64,000 nt of DNA from the NCBI RefSeq assembly GCF_020524085.2, contig NZ_CP129016.1, forward strand, positions 377,001 to 441,000. The letters run 5' to 3'. This DNA comes from Halobacillus litoralis (GTDB taxonomy: Bacteria; Bacillota; Bacilli; Bacillales; Halobacillaceae). This document shows positions 35,928 through 45,244 of the stretch, one piece after another. The translations under genes and the position numbers were made by a program. Each line of letters begins with the position of its first letter. Position 1 is the stretch's first letter. The notes beneath the pieces were generated by a model, which saw nothing but the letters and a program-made list of their open reading frames with translations, had not been told where the DNA came from and did not search any database.

Positions 35928-37742
35928 TTACCTGAACAAATCTAACAAGCGATCCCAGAAGCTCTTTTCCTCTTTTTTCTCAGGAGCCTCTTCTTGTTCT
36001 TCGTCCTTTTTGATGCTTTCGGTTTTAATGACGAACTGCACCGATCCAACCTTTTCATTCTTCTCGGAAACGAAGGATGTTGGTTCGAAGTCGGATTTAT
36101 CGTATTCTTCGACCATTTGTTCAATTTCTGAATTCATTTGACCAGGTAAATCACTGGTGTTGGAGGCTAATTCGGATGTACCCTCGTGGAGTTCTGCAGC
36201 TCCATTTTCGAGCTCGGCGGTTCCGTTCGTCAGACTTCCAATGCCGCTGTGGATGTCTGCATAAGATCCTGCCAACTGGTCAACTCCACCTGTATAATCT
36301 TTGAGTCCTGCGTGGAACTCAGCATATTTTGATGAAAGTGACTGTAATCCTTCCTGCAATTGTTTGACCGATTCACCAATATCCATACTTTCCATACTAC
36401 TACCGATCTGGCCAGCCATCGTGTTCAGGTTTGTACTCATTTCATTCAATGAACCCGCACTCTGTTCCAAAGCTGGGCCGACGGCTTGATACGCTTCTTT
36501 TACATTAGCGTACGTTCCTTTTGCGGTTTGAGCAGCCTGGTATGTTTCTACCAACTTGTTGACGACTTCCGGGTCGGCCCCACTTTCACGCAAGGCTTGA
36601 ATTTCCTGTTCTGAAATCTGATATCCGGGAATGGCTTCAATGGACTGACTCAATGCCTGATGGGCTTGACTGTACTGATCCTTTAGATTCGTCAATCTTT
36701 TTTCAGCCTCACTCAAACCTGCAGCAAGCTGACGCAACCCATCTTCCATTTTGGCAAAGTCACTCACGTTCACTTCACCAGATCCGGAAGCGACAGACTC
36801 GTTCATCTGTTGCAGTGCATTCTTGATTGAAGCTGAGCCTTCCACAAGCTCTGATGAACCATCGCTTACCCCTTGGATGCCGCTGTTAAATTGTTCTGAT
36901 CCGTCATAAAGACTTGCTGCGCCATCATTCAGTTCAGCAATTCCATTTTTGAGCTCACCGACACCTTTGTTGATTTCAGCAGTGGCATTCGATAAAGAGC
37001 CCATGTCGTTCTTCATTCCACCAATGTCCGGAGCGTCAATGGACATGGAGGATGGAATCGCTGCAAATTCAATGCTTTCCATCTCCAAATCGGTAACATC
37101 CGCGGTCAGAGTGAAACTTCCTTCTTTTTCAGGCATGACGGTGAAGGTCACTTGCCGGTCTTTCCCTGCGTTCGCAACCGTTCCTTCAGGAGCTTGAATG
37201 TTTTCATAAACCATGGAATCAAGCTTCATCGTGATCTGCATCAAGTAATTGTTGAAAAAGCTCTCATCCGCCTTTTCATTTTTCCTTGTATCAATGCTTA
37301 CTTTGAGCTTGCCGTCTTTTCCGACCAGCTCTTCAGGATTCATGGCTTCTCCATCTAATTGATAGGATACATCGATATTCCATGGCAGTGGTTTGCCTTC
37401 TAAATTGCCTTGATAGTAATACTCTTCTTCTTTCGCGTGCAATTCGACTTTTTCATTCTGCTGCTCAATTTCAGTGACATCCGTCAAGTTCTGAACACTT
37501 GTATAAGGGCCATAATCGACGATTTCCCCAGGCTCTTCGATTGTAAAATTGTTGACGACGTACATTTCTTCTTGATCGCCGGAAGCATCAAGTGTGGTGT
37601 ACACTACTTCATGCTTTTTCGAGTAGGAGCCTTTCCCTTCCGGCTCTGTTTTTTCGTTGTCTTCTGCCGACACAGGAACGGCCGGCATGACGAGAAGAAA
37701 TGCTGTGAACATCGCAGTCGCACGTTTGAATCTCATCCTCAC
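35928..37742 (-). CDS. YhgE/Pip-like secreted or membrane-associated heptad protein
   Basis: Protein of 604 residues with a signal peptide ending VSAEDNE. About residues 250-340 and 500-540 contain xxxLxxG heptads (for example GVGELKNGIAELNDGAASLYDG), the hallmark of YhgE/Pip-type proteins. The middle is coiled coil. The C-terminus is Lys/Glu-rich and ends FWDRLLDLFR, an amphipathic segment. Homologues with this heptad pattern are often fused or linked to MMPL exporters; here its GTG start overlaps the MMPL stop (GTGA), so they form a pair. It may help export a lipid or peptide; specific role unknown. Confidence 0.8.
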   Translation of the reverse strand: MRMRFKRATAMFTAFLLVMPAVPVSAEDNEKTEPEGKGSYSKKHEVVYTTLDASGDQEEMYVVNNFTIEEPGEIVDYGPYTSVQNLTDVTEIEQQNEKVELHAKEEEYYYQGNLEGKPLPWNIDVSYQLDGEAMNPEELVGKDGKLKVSIDTRKNEKADESFFNNYLMQITMKLDSMVYENIQAPEGTVANAGKDRQVTFTVMPEKEGSFTLTADVTDLEMESIEFAAIPSSMSIDAPDIGGMKNDMGSLSNATAEINKGVGELKNGIAELNDGAASLYDGSEQFNSGIQGVSDGSSELVEGSASIKNALQQMNESVASGSGEVNVSDFAKMEDGLRQLAAGLSEAEKRLTNLKDQYSQAHQALSQSIEAIPGYQISEQEIQALRESGADPEVVNKLVETYQAAQTAKGTYANVKEAYQAVGPALEQSAGSLNEMSTNLNTMAGQIGSSMESMDIGESVKQLQEGLQSLSSKYAEFHAGLKDYTGGVDQLAGSYADIHSGIGSLTNGTAELENGAAELHEGTSELASNTSDLPGQMNSEIEQMVEEYDKSDFEPTSFVSEKNEKVGSVQFVIKTESIKKDEEQEEAPEKKEEKSFWDRLLDLFR

Positions 37743-39794
37743 TTCTCCTCCTTATAAAAGTTAGCTTTCCAAGTCGTTCTTTTAATCACACCGTCAAAAA
37801 TGACGAGCAGGGCCGGAAGCACGAACACAACCATAAGGAAAGCAAGTAAAGCTCCCCGCCCTAACAACAACCCAATAGAAGATACAATCGGATTGGAGGA
37901 TGTGATCCATAAAATAAATCCGACACTCGACAAAATGGCCGCTGATACGAAAATCGCGAAAATCTTATCATCGATCGTTTTCTTAATTGCTTTCAAGGCT
38001 GGCATTTCTTTTCTCAAATGATTATAGTTTTCCGTAAATAAAATCGCGTAGTCCACCGTCGCCGCGAGCTGGATGGTACTGATTAAAAGATAACCCACGT
38101 AAACAAGAGACGTATCCATAAAGTATGGGAATGATAAGTTGATCCATACGGAAGCCTGGATCGTCACCAGCAGAACGACAGGGATCGAAATCGAACGGAA
38201 CGTGAGCAGCAGCACGAGCGCTACGGTCACGACCGTCAAAATATTGACGAGCCGGTTATCGTCCTGGACGATATTTTTCATATCATACAAAGTGACACTT
38301 TCACCGAGCATGTACGTTTCATCATAATAGCTCCCCGTGGTCTCCTTGATTTCATCTATAAGAGAAAAGGCTTTTTCCCCCTCGGCGTCCGTTTCGGTGT
38401 ACAGAGTGATCCGTGCATAGTTCTCGGAATAAAAAGACTCCGTGATCGACTCCTCTAAATAAGCAGGCGGTATAGCAGGGCTGACCATGTTGACGTAAGA
38501 GATGACACTTGAAACAAGCGGAAGGCTTTCCAACTCCCGTACAAGCTCTTCCTCCTTGGCCCGGTCGCCTTCAGGTACGAGCAGGACCATTGGCATATTC
38601 TTTCCGAACTCCTCCTGAATCGCTCTTGCATCCTGGCCTGCCCGTGTGTTTTCAGGGTGTTCTCCTGTTCCATAAATGAAAGAAGTTTCGCTTTGCGCCA
38701 GGAAGGCAGGAACGATGATCAAAATGACAAAGATCAAACTCGGAATACGGAATTTCATGACACGTTTGCCGATTCCTTTGAAATCTGGAACAAACGGACG
38801 GTGCTGGGTACGATCAATCCAGTGGTAGAACATTAGCGTAAGCGCTGGAAGGAAAATCATCACACTGAGGAAACTCAGTAAAATTCCCTTCAGCAAGTTG
38901 AGACCTAAGTCTGCACCGATGCCGAAGTCCATGAAGGTGAGAGCCGTGAACCCGAAGAAGGTTGTCGACGCACTGGCGATAATTGCCGGAAACGACCGTT
39001 TCATCGCAAGCAGCATCGCTTCTTTCGGATCGGACACTTCTTTTCGATAATCAGAAAAGCTGTGCAGTAGGAAGATCGCATAATCGAGCGACACCGCGAG
39101 CTGTAAAATCGGTGCGACCGATTGCGTGACAAACGACACTTCTCCAATGAAGATATTCGTCCCCTAGGTTGATCAGGACAGAAACTCCGATCGCTGTTAA
39201 AAAGAAGACGGGTTCCATCCAAGATGTTGTAGACAAAATCAATATGAGGATAATGATCGGAACAAGCAGTGCTGCCGCATACATCGACTCACTGCCCGCC
39301 ATCTTCTGAGAGACCGCTGTGTTGACCGCTTCACCTGCGACCGCATTTTCTTCACCAACCAAATCATAAATGGCATCGATCGCTTCCACTTCAAAACCTT
39401 CTTCAATCGTCACAGAAAAAAGGGCCGAACGTTTCTGATAATACGTTTCGACTGTATCAGGGTCGGCCATTTCCAGAGGGACTTTCAAGTCGATGACATC
39501 ATCGAGCCACATCACATTTGTGACACCTTCGATTGAATCGAGGTCTTCTTTATAACTCAAGGCTTCGGTGACGGAGATGTCCTGGATCATGACCCTGGTA
39601 TTTTCCACCGGCTCATCAAACTCTTCCTCCATCAACTCCATCGCTTCCATTGATGGAGAGTTTTCCGGCAGATAATCGACCATGTTGTAATTGACCGATA
39701 CCCCGAACTGCGCCACTGTACTGAGAATGGTTAAAATCATAAAAATGATGACAATGCTTTTCTTATGCTTAATTATTCTTGATGCCCAGCCAAT
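37739..39794 (-). pseudogene. MMPL/RND-family exporter, single-base frameshift
   Basis: Membrane exporter of about 684 residues. The N-terminal half has a first helix, an extracytoplasmic loop with YLPENSPSMEAMELM, and helices; the second half has SLDYAIFLLHSFSDYR and TVDYAILFTENYNHLR, the paired proton-relay segments of MMPL proteins. The frames change at four C on the plus strand (39161-39164); removing one base gives NLGTNIFIGEVSF. The start is also odd: ATG 39740 would cut the first helix in half, while the frame is open to 39794, where an ATT follows a GAGGTGAG site by 5 bases. ATT initiation or another base error is possible. Divergent TetR gene suggests regulation. Confidence 0.82.
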
Positions 39795-39894
39795 AAGGCC
39801 TCACCTCTCTTGCAAATGACATTCATACATTCTATCATTTTATTAACACCGTGTTGGATATTCAACAAACAGTTTTTTAACTACCGTCAGTTTC

Positions 39895-39919
39895 CCAACA
39901 TAACTTTATTTTGTGTTGG
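39895..39919. promoter_or_regulatory. Candidate TetR-type operator
   Basis: CCAACA and TGTTGG form an inverted repeat spaced by 13 bases, 35 bp before the TetR-family start. AACACCGTGTTGG at 39845-39857 carries a related half-site. The positions between the divergent genes suit autoregulation. Confidence 0.45.
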
Positions 39920-39954
39920 ATTGTCACAGAAATGTAACAAAAGGGGCCAGAACG

Positions 39955-40521
39955 ATGAACGAAAAACTCGACCGCAGAAAAAAATATACAAGGAAAGTAC
40001 TAAAGGAAAGTTTGATCAGTCTGCTTGCGGAAAAGCCGATTTCGGATATTACGGTAAAGGAATTATGTGAGCTTGCTGATATCAACCGTTCGACCTTCTA
40101 CACCCATTACTCTGACCATTACGACCTGCTCAGCAAAATCGAAGAGGAAATCACAGAAGATATGAACCGTTACCTGCACAGCTATAACTACGAACATGAA
40201 GAAGAATCCATTCAGATGACCGAGAAGATATTGGAATACATCATTGAAAACAAACTCATGTTCCGGACCTTGCTTAACAAAGAGGCTGCTCCGACTTTTG
40301 AAAAACGAATGATGGACCTGACGCGGGGGTTCATGAGGAACAATTGGATGGACGAGCATGTGACAAATAAGCATGAATCGGAGTATTTAAGCTCCTTCGT
40401 CATCAGTGGAGCCATTCATGTGATCAAAGATTGGATTGAAAAAGATATGGATCAATCACCGCGCGAGATGGCCGTCATGATCAATCATTTTATTAATTAC
40501 GGATTTTCTTATCTTGAATGA
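39955..40521 (+). CDS. TetR-family transcriptional regulator
   Basis: Regulator of 188 residues. The N-terminal helix-turn-helix reads ISDITVKELCELADINRSTFYTHYSDHYDLL, a typical TetR pattern; the C-terminal half is helical with IEKDMDQSPREMAVMINHFI, as in the TetR_C_7/DhaS-like group. It is transcribed away from the MMPL-YhgE pair, which it probably represses. Start chosen at ATG 39955; the site is weak (GGGGCCAGAACG). Confidence 0.88.
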   Translation: MNEKLDRRKKYTRKVLKESLISLLAEKPISDITVKELCELADINRSTFYTHYSDHYDLLSKIEEEITEDMNRYLHSYNYEHEEESIQMTEKILEYIIENKLMFRTLLNKEAAPTFEKRMMDLTRGFMRNNWMDEHVTNKHESEYLSSFVISGAIHVIKDWIEKDMDQSPREMAVMINHFINYGFSYLE

Positions 40522-40571
40522 TGTCCTCTTTAGTGGGATAGCGGGGCAATCATCGTTGTGATTCAAAGATT

Positions 40572-40856
40572 TCATGAGTGCCCCTTCCTCCTCATGGACT
40601 TAAATGTTTCAGCAGCTCTTTTTATATAGATAAATTGAGAAAATGAAAACAGGATAAGGAACAAACTCACTACGAAGGTTTCCAAAAAAGTCCCCCCTGC
40701 CATTTTTCCAATGGTGATTCCCAAACCCGACCCCTGAACAGTCGCTGGGTAGAGAATCGCTCTTTTTGTAAATCCTTTCTTCTCATATCTTTTTGAAACA
40801 GCTATAGAAAGGATAATCAAGACAATTGTTGCACTGAGGAAAATCCACACATCCAA
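40572..40856 (-). CDS. Small membrane protein
   Basis: Protein of 94 residues with an N-terminal helix, a Gly-rich segment (GSGLGITIGKMAGGTF) and a second helix, ending in a basic tail. Family not recognised. It is 12 bases after the next gene and shares an operon with it. AAGGAGG lies 11 bases before the ATG. Confidence 0.65.
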   Translation of the reverse strand: MDVWIFLSATIVLIILSIAVSKRYEKKGFTKRAILYPATVQGSGLGITIGKMAGGTFLETFVVSLFLILFSFSQFIYIKRAAETFKSMRRKGHS

Positions 40857-40868
40857 TGCAATTCCTCC

Positions 40869-41126
40869 TTACAGTAAAATACTCGTCCAGTGATAAATAG
40901 CTATAGAAACCAAAGCAACTCCGATTGCTGCAAAAACCATTCTCAATACCCACCAAGGTGCTTCTGGAAGGATCCATTGAGATAAAACCCCTGCCCATTC
41001 TTGGTTTTCCCAATCCATTTTTTCGTGTTGTTCCTCGTCATATTTATAAGCTGCGTAAAGCATAAACCACCCTGAATCTATTAATAAAATGGGGCCTGCG
41101 ATGTTCCAGAACTTCTCTTGAGTCAT
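40869..41126 (-). CDS. Small membrane protein
   Basis: Protein of 85 residues with two hydrophobic segments separated by an acidic, Trp-rich loop (YDEEQHEKMDWENQEW). Family not recognised. First gene of a two-gene operon; GGGGGAGG precedes the ATG. Confidence 0.65.
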   Translation of the reverse strand: MTQEKFWNIAGPILLIDSGWFMLYAAYKYDEEQHEKMDWENQEWAGVLSQWILPEAPWWVLRMVFAAIGVALVSIAIYHWTSILL

Positions 41127-41321
41127 GATCCTCCCCCTCTCATTCTATCTATCTTTTTTTCTGAACTTAGCTTTTAATAAATCAAAACCACATTAACATT
41201 ATGAAAGAAAGCAATAAATGAAAGATCACAGGGAATGGATGGAAATGCCTCTGCACTTCCCTCTTCCCGCACTCACCTCAAGTCACCAACAGAAACTTTT
41301 TAAACGTTTTTTTCATAAAGG

Positions 41322-41367
41322 TTGACTTTTATTGGTTTCACCTATATATTTTGCACTAAGGAAACTT
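41322..41367 (+). promoter_or_regulatory. Promoter with MntR-like box, copy 1
   Basis: TTGACT (41322-41327), a 17-base spacer, and TATATT (41345-41350) form a good sigma-A promoter. TTTTGCACTAAGGAAACTT (41349-41367) overlaps the -10 box and closely resembles Bacillus MntR (DtxR-family) sites. Binding there would block transcription when manganese is high. The rest of the 434-base gap before the ABC genes is AT-rich. Confidence 0.75.
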
Positions 41368-41441
41368 TTTAAACGATCATCAATTATTGTCAACTTTCTT
41401 TGAGATCCCCCATATAGTAAAAGGACTATTTTTTTACCCAA

Positions 41442-41462
41442 AAAGTTGCACTAAGGAAAATT
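41442..41462 (+). promoter_or_regulatory. MntR-like box, copy 2
   Basis: Shares TTGCACTAAGGAAA with copy 1, centred 94 bp downstream and about 100 bp before the first ABC gene. A GATAAT with a preceding TG around 41490 might be a second, extended -10 promoter. Confidence 0.65.
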
Positions 41463-41560
41463 AAATGAACAGAACAAATTTTTGTGATAATACGACAAAA
41501 CCATGAGTATATCTAAACCTTATAAGTCATGGGGATATTCATGATAAAGGAGGAGAAAAG

Positions 41561-42301
41561 ATGGCGAATGCTGCTCTATCCATCAAAAATCTGCACGTTT
41601 CGTACTATGGGAATGAAGCGGTAAAAGAAGTCAGCTTAACTGTGAACCCAGGAAATCTCGTTGGAATTATTGGTCCAAATGGTGCTGGGAAATCCACTTT
41701 TTTAAAAGCCATGTTGAACTTGATTCCACGGGATAAAGGAGAAATTAGAATTCTTGGAAAAACGGTGAAAGAAGTGAGGAAAAAAATCGCTTATGTCCCT
41801 CAGCGGAATGATATTGATTGGGATTTTCCGATCACCGTCCTTGATGCGGTGCTGATCGGTACCTATCCTAATTTGAAAATATTCAAGCGACCAAAAAAGA
41901 AAGACAAAGAATGGGCGATGGAATGTCTACGTCGAGTCGGTATGGAAGACTTCAGCAAAAGACAAATTGGAGAATTGTCCGGCGGTCAGCAGCAACGCGT
42001 CTTTTTGGCCAGAGCGCTTGCACAGAAAGCCGAGTTGTTCTTCCTTGATGAGCCGTTTGTCGGTGTGGATGCATCGAGTGAAGAGACGATTGTCCGCATT
42101 TTGAAAGAATTATGCTCTCAGGGAAAGACGGTCATCGTTGTGCATCACGATTTGAGCAAAGCCAACGATTATTTCAATCAACTCATTCTATTAAACAAAG
42201 AATTGATTGGGTTCGGCTCCGTCCAAGAAGTCTTCCAAACAGAAATCATTGAAAAAGCCTACCAAGGACAGTTTGCTTTTATGAAAGAGATAGGAGTGTA
42301 A
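41561..42301 (+). CDS. mntB: ABC manganese importer, ATP-binding protein
   Basis: ATPase subunit of 246 residues. Walker A is GPNGAGKST near residue 36, the Q-loop is VPQRNDIDWDFPITV, the signature LSGGQQQRV near 140 and Walker B LFFLDEPFVGVD near 163, with the switch His in VIVVHHD. The QRxxIDWxFP pattern is characteristic of Mn/Zn/Fe importers of the ZnuC/MntB group. Gene order ATPase, permease, binding protein matches psa/sca/mts operons. The MntR boxes support manganese. Confidence 0.92.
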   Translation: MANAALSIKNLHVSYYGNEAVKEVSLTVNPGNLVGIIGPNGAGKSTFLKAMLNLIPRDKGEIRILGKTVKEVRKKIAYVPQRNDIDWDFPITVLDAVLIGTYPNLKIFKRPKKKDKEWAMECLRRVGMEDFSKRQIGELSGGQQQRVFLARALAQKAELFFLDEPFVGVDASSEETIVRILKELCSQGKTVIVVHHDLSKANDYFNQLILLNKELIGFGSVQEVFQTEIIEKAYQGQFAFMKEIGV

Positions 42302-42304
42302 GCC

Positions 42305-43105
42305 ATGGCTTTTATTGAAGCAATTATGCAATATGGATTTTTACAAAAAGCGTTATTGACATCGGTTATGGTCGGAATCATTTGTGGAGTGGTCGGTTGT
42401 TTCATCATTCTCAGAGGAATGGCCCTTATGGGAGACGCCATCTCTCATGCCGTCCTGCCCGGAGTCGCGATTTCTTATATGTTCGGAATCAATTTCTTCT
42501 TCGGTGCTGTTTTCAGTGGTGTCATTACGGCGGTTGCCATCGGATTCGTCACTCAGAACAGCAGGATCAAACACGACACATCGATCGGCATCATGTTCAC
42601 CGCGGCCTTTGCTGCAGGGATCATCATCATTACCATGTTAAAAAGCAGCACGGATCTCTATCATATACTGTTTGGAAATGTTCTCGCGGTCAGAGCCTCT
42701 GATATGTGGATCACGCTCGGAATCGGCGTTGTTATCCTAGCAGCGGTGTACCTTTTTTACAAAGAACTCCTGGTCACCTCCTTCGATGAAACGATGGGAG
42801 CGGCTTACGGTTTACCCGTACGACTGATTCACTATTTCCTGATGACTCTGCTAACGATGGGAACCGTAGCATCTTTACAAACGGTAGGAATCGTTCTCGT
42901 TGTTGCGATGCTGATCACACCTGCAGCGGCTGCCTACCTTTTGACGGACCGTTTATGGGTGATGATCTTCCTTGCTTCTGGTATTGGAATCCTTTCGTCT
43001 GTCATCGGGCTTTACTTTAGTTTCACCTATAACCTGGCTTCAGGAGCGACCATCGTCATAGCAGCAACGGCTATCTTTGTGCTTGTCTTCCTGTTCTCCC
43101 CCTAA
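42305..43105 (+). CDS. mntC: ABC manganese importer, permease
   Basis: Membrane subunit of 266 residues with about eight helices, of the ABC-3 (ZnuB/MntC) family. FLQKALLTSVMVGIICGVVG starts the protein and RGMALMGDAISHAVLPGVA is the conserved ABC-3 cytoplasmic loop that contacts the ATPase. It begins 4 bases after the ATPase stop, indicating coupling. Confidence 0.92.
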   Translation: MAFIEAIMQYGFLQKALLTSVMVGIICGVVGCFIILRGMALMGDAISHAVLPGVAISYMFGINFFFGAVFSGVITAVAIGFVTQNSRIKHDTSIGIMFTAAFAAGIIIITMLKSSTDLYHILFGNVLAVRASDMWITLGIGVVILAAVYLFYKELLVTSFDETMGAAYGLPVRLIHYFLMTLLTMGTVASLQTVGIVLVVAMLITPAAAAYLLTDRLWVMIFLASGIGILSSVIGLYFSFTYNLASGATIVIAATAIFVLVFLFSP

Positions 43106-43201
43106 ACACGGTTGGTTATGGAGAATGTTGAAAGTCAGAAAGAAAAAAGCATCTCTTGTTTAATTTCAAAATTTCCATAGAAAAAAAGAGGAGGAATTTT
43201 C

Positions 43202-44146
43202 ATGATTAAGAAAAAGTTTTTATTGTTAGCATCCACTCTATTCACCCTGCTTCTGCTGGCAGCATGCGGTGGAGAGGAAGCGAACGGAAACACGGAGCAG
43301 GAGGACGGAAAAGTCCAAATCGTAACTACGTACTCCATTGTCTATGACATTGTAAAAAACATCGGTGGTGATCAAGTCGATATTCACAGTTTAGCGCCTA
43401 TTGGTTCCAATCCTCACGAGTATGACCCTTTACCAGAAGACGTGAAGAAAGCGACCGATGCGGATGCGGTGTTCTACAACGGCTTAAACCTTGAAGCAGG
43501 AAACGCCTGGTTCGACAAATTGATGGAAACGGCAGGAAAAGATGGTGAAGATGCACCTGTTTTCCTAATGAGTGATGGTGTTGAAGCGATGTATTTAACG
43601 TCAGAAGGGAACGAAGGTGAAGAAGATCCTCACGCATGGCTGGATGTTCGCAATGGAATCAAATATGCGGAAAATGCCAGAGATGGGCTGATCAAAGTCG
43701 ATCCTGCGAACAAAGAGGTTTATGAAAAGAATGCCGAAGAATACATTGCTGAACTGAAAGCTTTACACGACAAAGCTGTGGAGCAATTCAATGAAATTCC
43801 AAAAGAAGAGCGTGTACTGGTGACAAGTGAAGGTGCGTTCAAATACTTCAGTGACGCCTACGGGTTCCAAGCGGAATACATTTGGGAGATCAACCAGGAA
43901 AATCAAGGGACCCCGGAGCAAATCACAAGAATCGTAGATATCATCAATGATAAGGAAATCACCGGTTTATTTTTAGAAACAAGTATCGACCCGCGCAGCA
44001 TGGAAGCCGTCTCGAATGAAACCAATGTTCCGATCATGGGCGATGTTTTCACCGACTCTTTAGCTGAACCAGGTGAAGAAGGCGATACGTACATTTCCAT
44101 GATGGAGTCCAATATCAATACAATTAAAGAAGGATTGAGCAAGTAA
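43202..44146 (+). CDS. mntA: ABC manganese importer, substrate-binding lipoprotein
   Basis: Cluster A-I metal-binding lipoprotein of 314 residues. The lipobox is LLLLAACGG. Metal ligands of the family are visible: His in GSNPHEYDPLP, His in EDPHAWLD, Glu in VTSEGAFKYFSDAYGF, and Asp in LFLETSIDPRS. An acidic linker helix follows the second ligand. Such proteins bind Mn or Zn; the MntR boxes upstream favour Mn. GAGGAGG lies before the ATG and a 30-bp palindromic terminator follows. Confidence 0.92.
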   Translation: MIKKKFLLLASTLFTLLLLAACGGEEANGNTEQEDGKVQIVTTYSIVYDIVKNIGGDQVDIHSLAPIGSNPHEYDPLPEDVKKATDADAVFYNGLNLEAGNAWFDKLMETAGKDGEDAPVFLMSDGVEAMYLTSEGNEGEEDPHAWLDVRNGIKYAENARDGLIKVDPANKEVYEKNAEEYIAELKALHDKAVEQFNEIPKEERVLVTSEGAFKYFSDAYGFQAEYIWEINQENQGTPEQITRIVDIINDKEITGLFLETSIDPRSMEAVSNETNVPIMGDVFTDSLAEPGEEGDTYISMMESNINTIKEGLSK

Positions 44147-44160
44147 ACATCTTCACTATA

Positions 44161-44192
44161 AAAGCTCCACACCCTAGGGTGTGGAGCTTTTT
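44161..44192. terminator. Terminator after mntA
   Basis: Perfect 30-bp palindrome built on AAAGCTCCACACCCT with T tract; serves the convergent sortase gene as well. Confidence 0.9.
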
Positions 44193-44200
44193 AGGTCTTT

Positions 44201-45185
44201 TTACTTTTGTCCGGCAATCTCCGATGGTGAAGATTCTTGCCCATCTTGATTAACGGTCGTCACGTAATACTGATGTTTGGAAGCTTCTGCATCCACAAAG
44301 GTTTTTCGTTCATGTTTGGATATGCTCGCCACCTTTTGAAAATCCTCTCCGTCTTTACTTTTATACACCCTGTATCCCGCTACATAATCCTCCCGAACAG
44401 CATGCCAGGTTACGAAAGTACCTTGTACCTGGACTTTGGCCGGAGGAGCGATATCCTTTTGGTCCATTTCCGGTTCCTTCAACTTAGAATAGACGACCAG
44501 TCGATCTTGATGCCCGCCGCGTTCACGAACAAATTCCCCCCGTGCAAGTAATGAGGTTCAACCGTTTCTCATTCGTGCTTCCGAAAATCATTTCAATCGG
44601 TGACTCTTCCATCGGATAACTTTCCAGCTTTTCCACGATATAGACTTTTTCATCGCCCTCTTCATTCTGGATTTTGATTTCATCACCTTTTTGAAGTTTC
44701 TTCAAATCATAAAAAACAGCAGGTCCTGTGCGACTATCGACGTGCCCTGCGATGACAGCGTTCCCTCGGTTCCCTGGCTGTGTACCCGGTTCAAACCAGC
44801 CGGATGCCTGCGGATCTTCAGGTACCCCCATTTGTCCATTGTCCAGGATTCCTACATCCTCAACGGATGCATCAACCCCAATGGAAGGGATATGAATGTG
44901 AGTAGGTATAATTCCAGGGTCTGATTGTTCTTGGTTTTTAACTACCTTTTCATCATTGAGGTCCTTTTCTTTATTCAATACCGTAAATTCGCCATCTAAT
45001 ATTTCTTTTTTATCATCTGAAGAAGCTTCTTGTACCTGTAAACTTTGAGAGGCATTCTCCACCCTTACAATATCAGGGTTCGTCTCTGTTTCAGATCCCA
45101 ATGTCCACATATCCATTTCATATGAAACCATCACCATAGCGACCAATCCTACAACTGTAAAATACAGCCTCCATCCGATTTTCAT
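44201..45185 (-). pseudogene. Sortase with C-terminal FnIII-like domain, single-base frameshift
   Basis: One N-terminal membrane helix, a charged linker and a sortase domain. Active-site His148 is in VIAGHVDSRTG and Cys214 in LNLITCTG. The frame then ends; removing one base from six C on the plus strand (44536-44541) restores TGEFVRERGGHQDRLVVYSK, which holds the catalytic Arg228. The frame continues into about 85 residues resembling a fibronectin type III domain (VQVQGTFVTWHAVREDYVAGYRVYKS, then ISKHERKTFVDAEA). Such an appended domain is unusual in sortases. Class D/F-like by size and motif. The gene 59 bases upstream encodes the probable substrate. Confidence 0.85.
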
Positions 45186-45244
45186 AGTAAGCTCACCTCT
45201 ATATGATTAAAGGAAGGGAAAAATTTTCTCCCCTCCCTGCCTAA

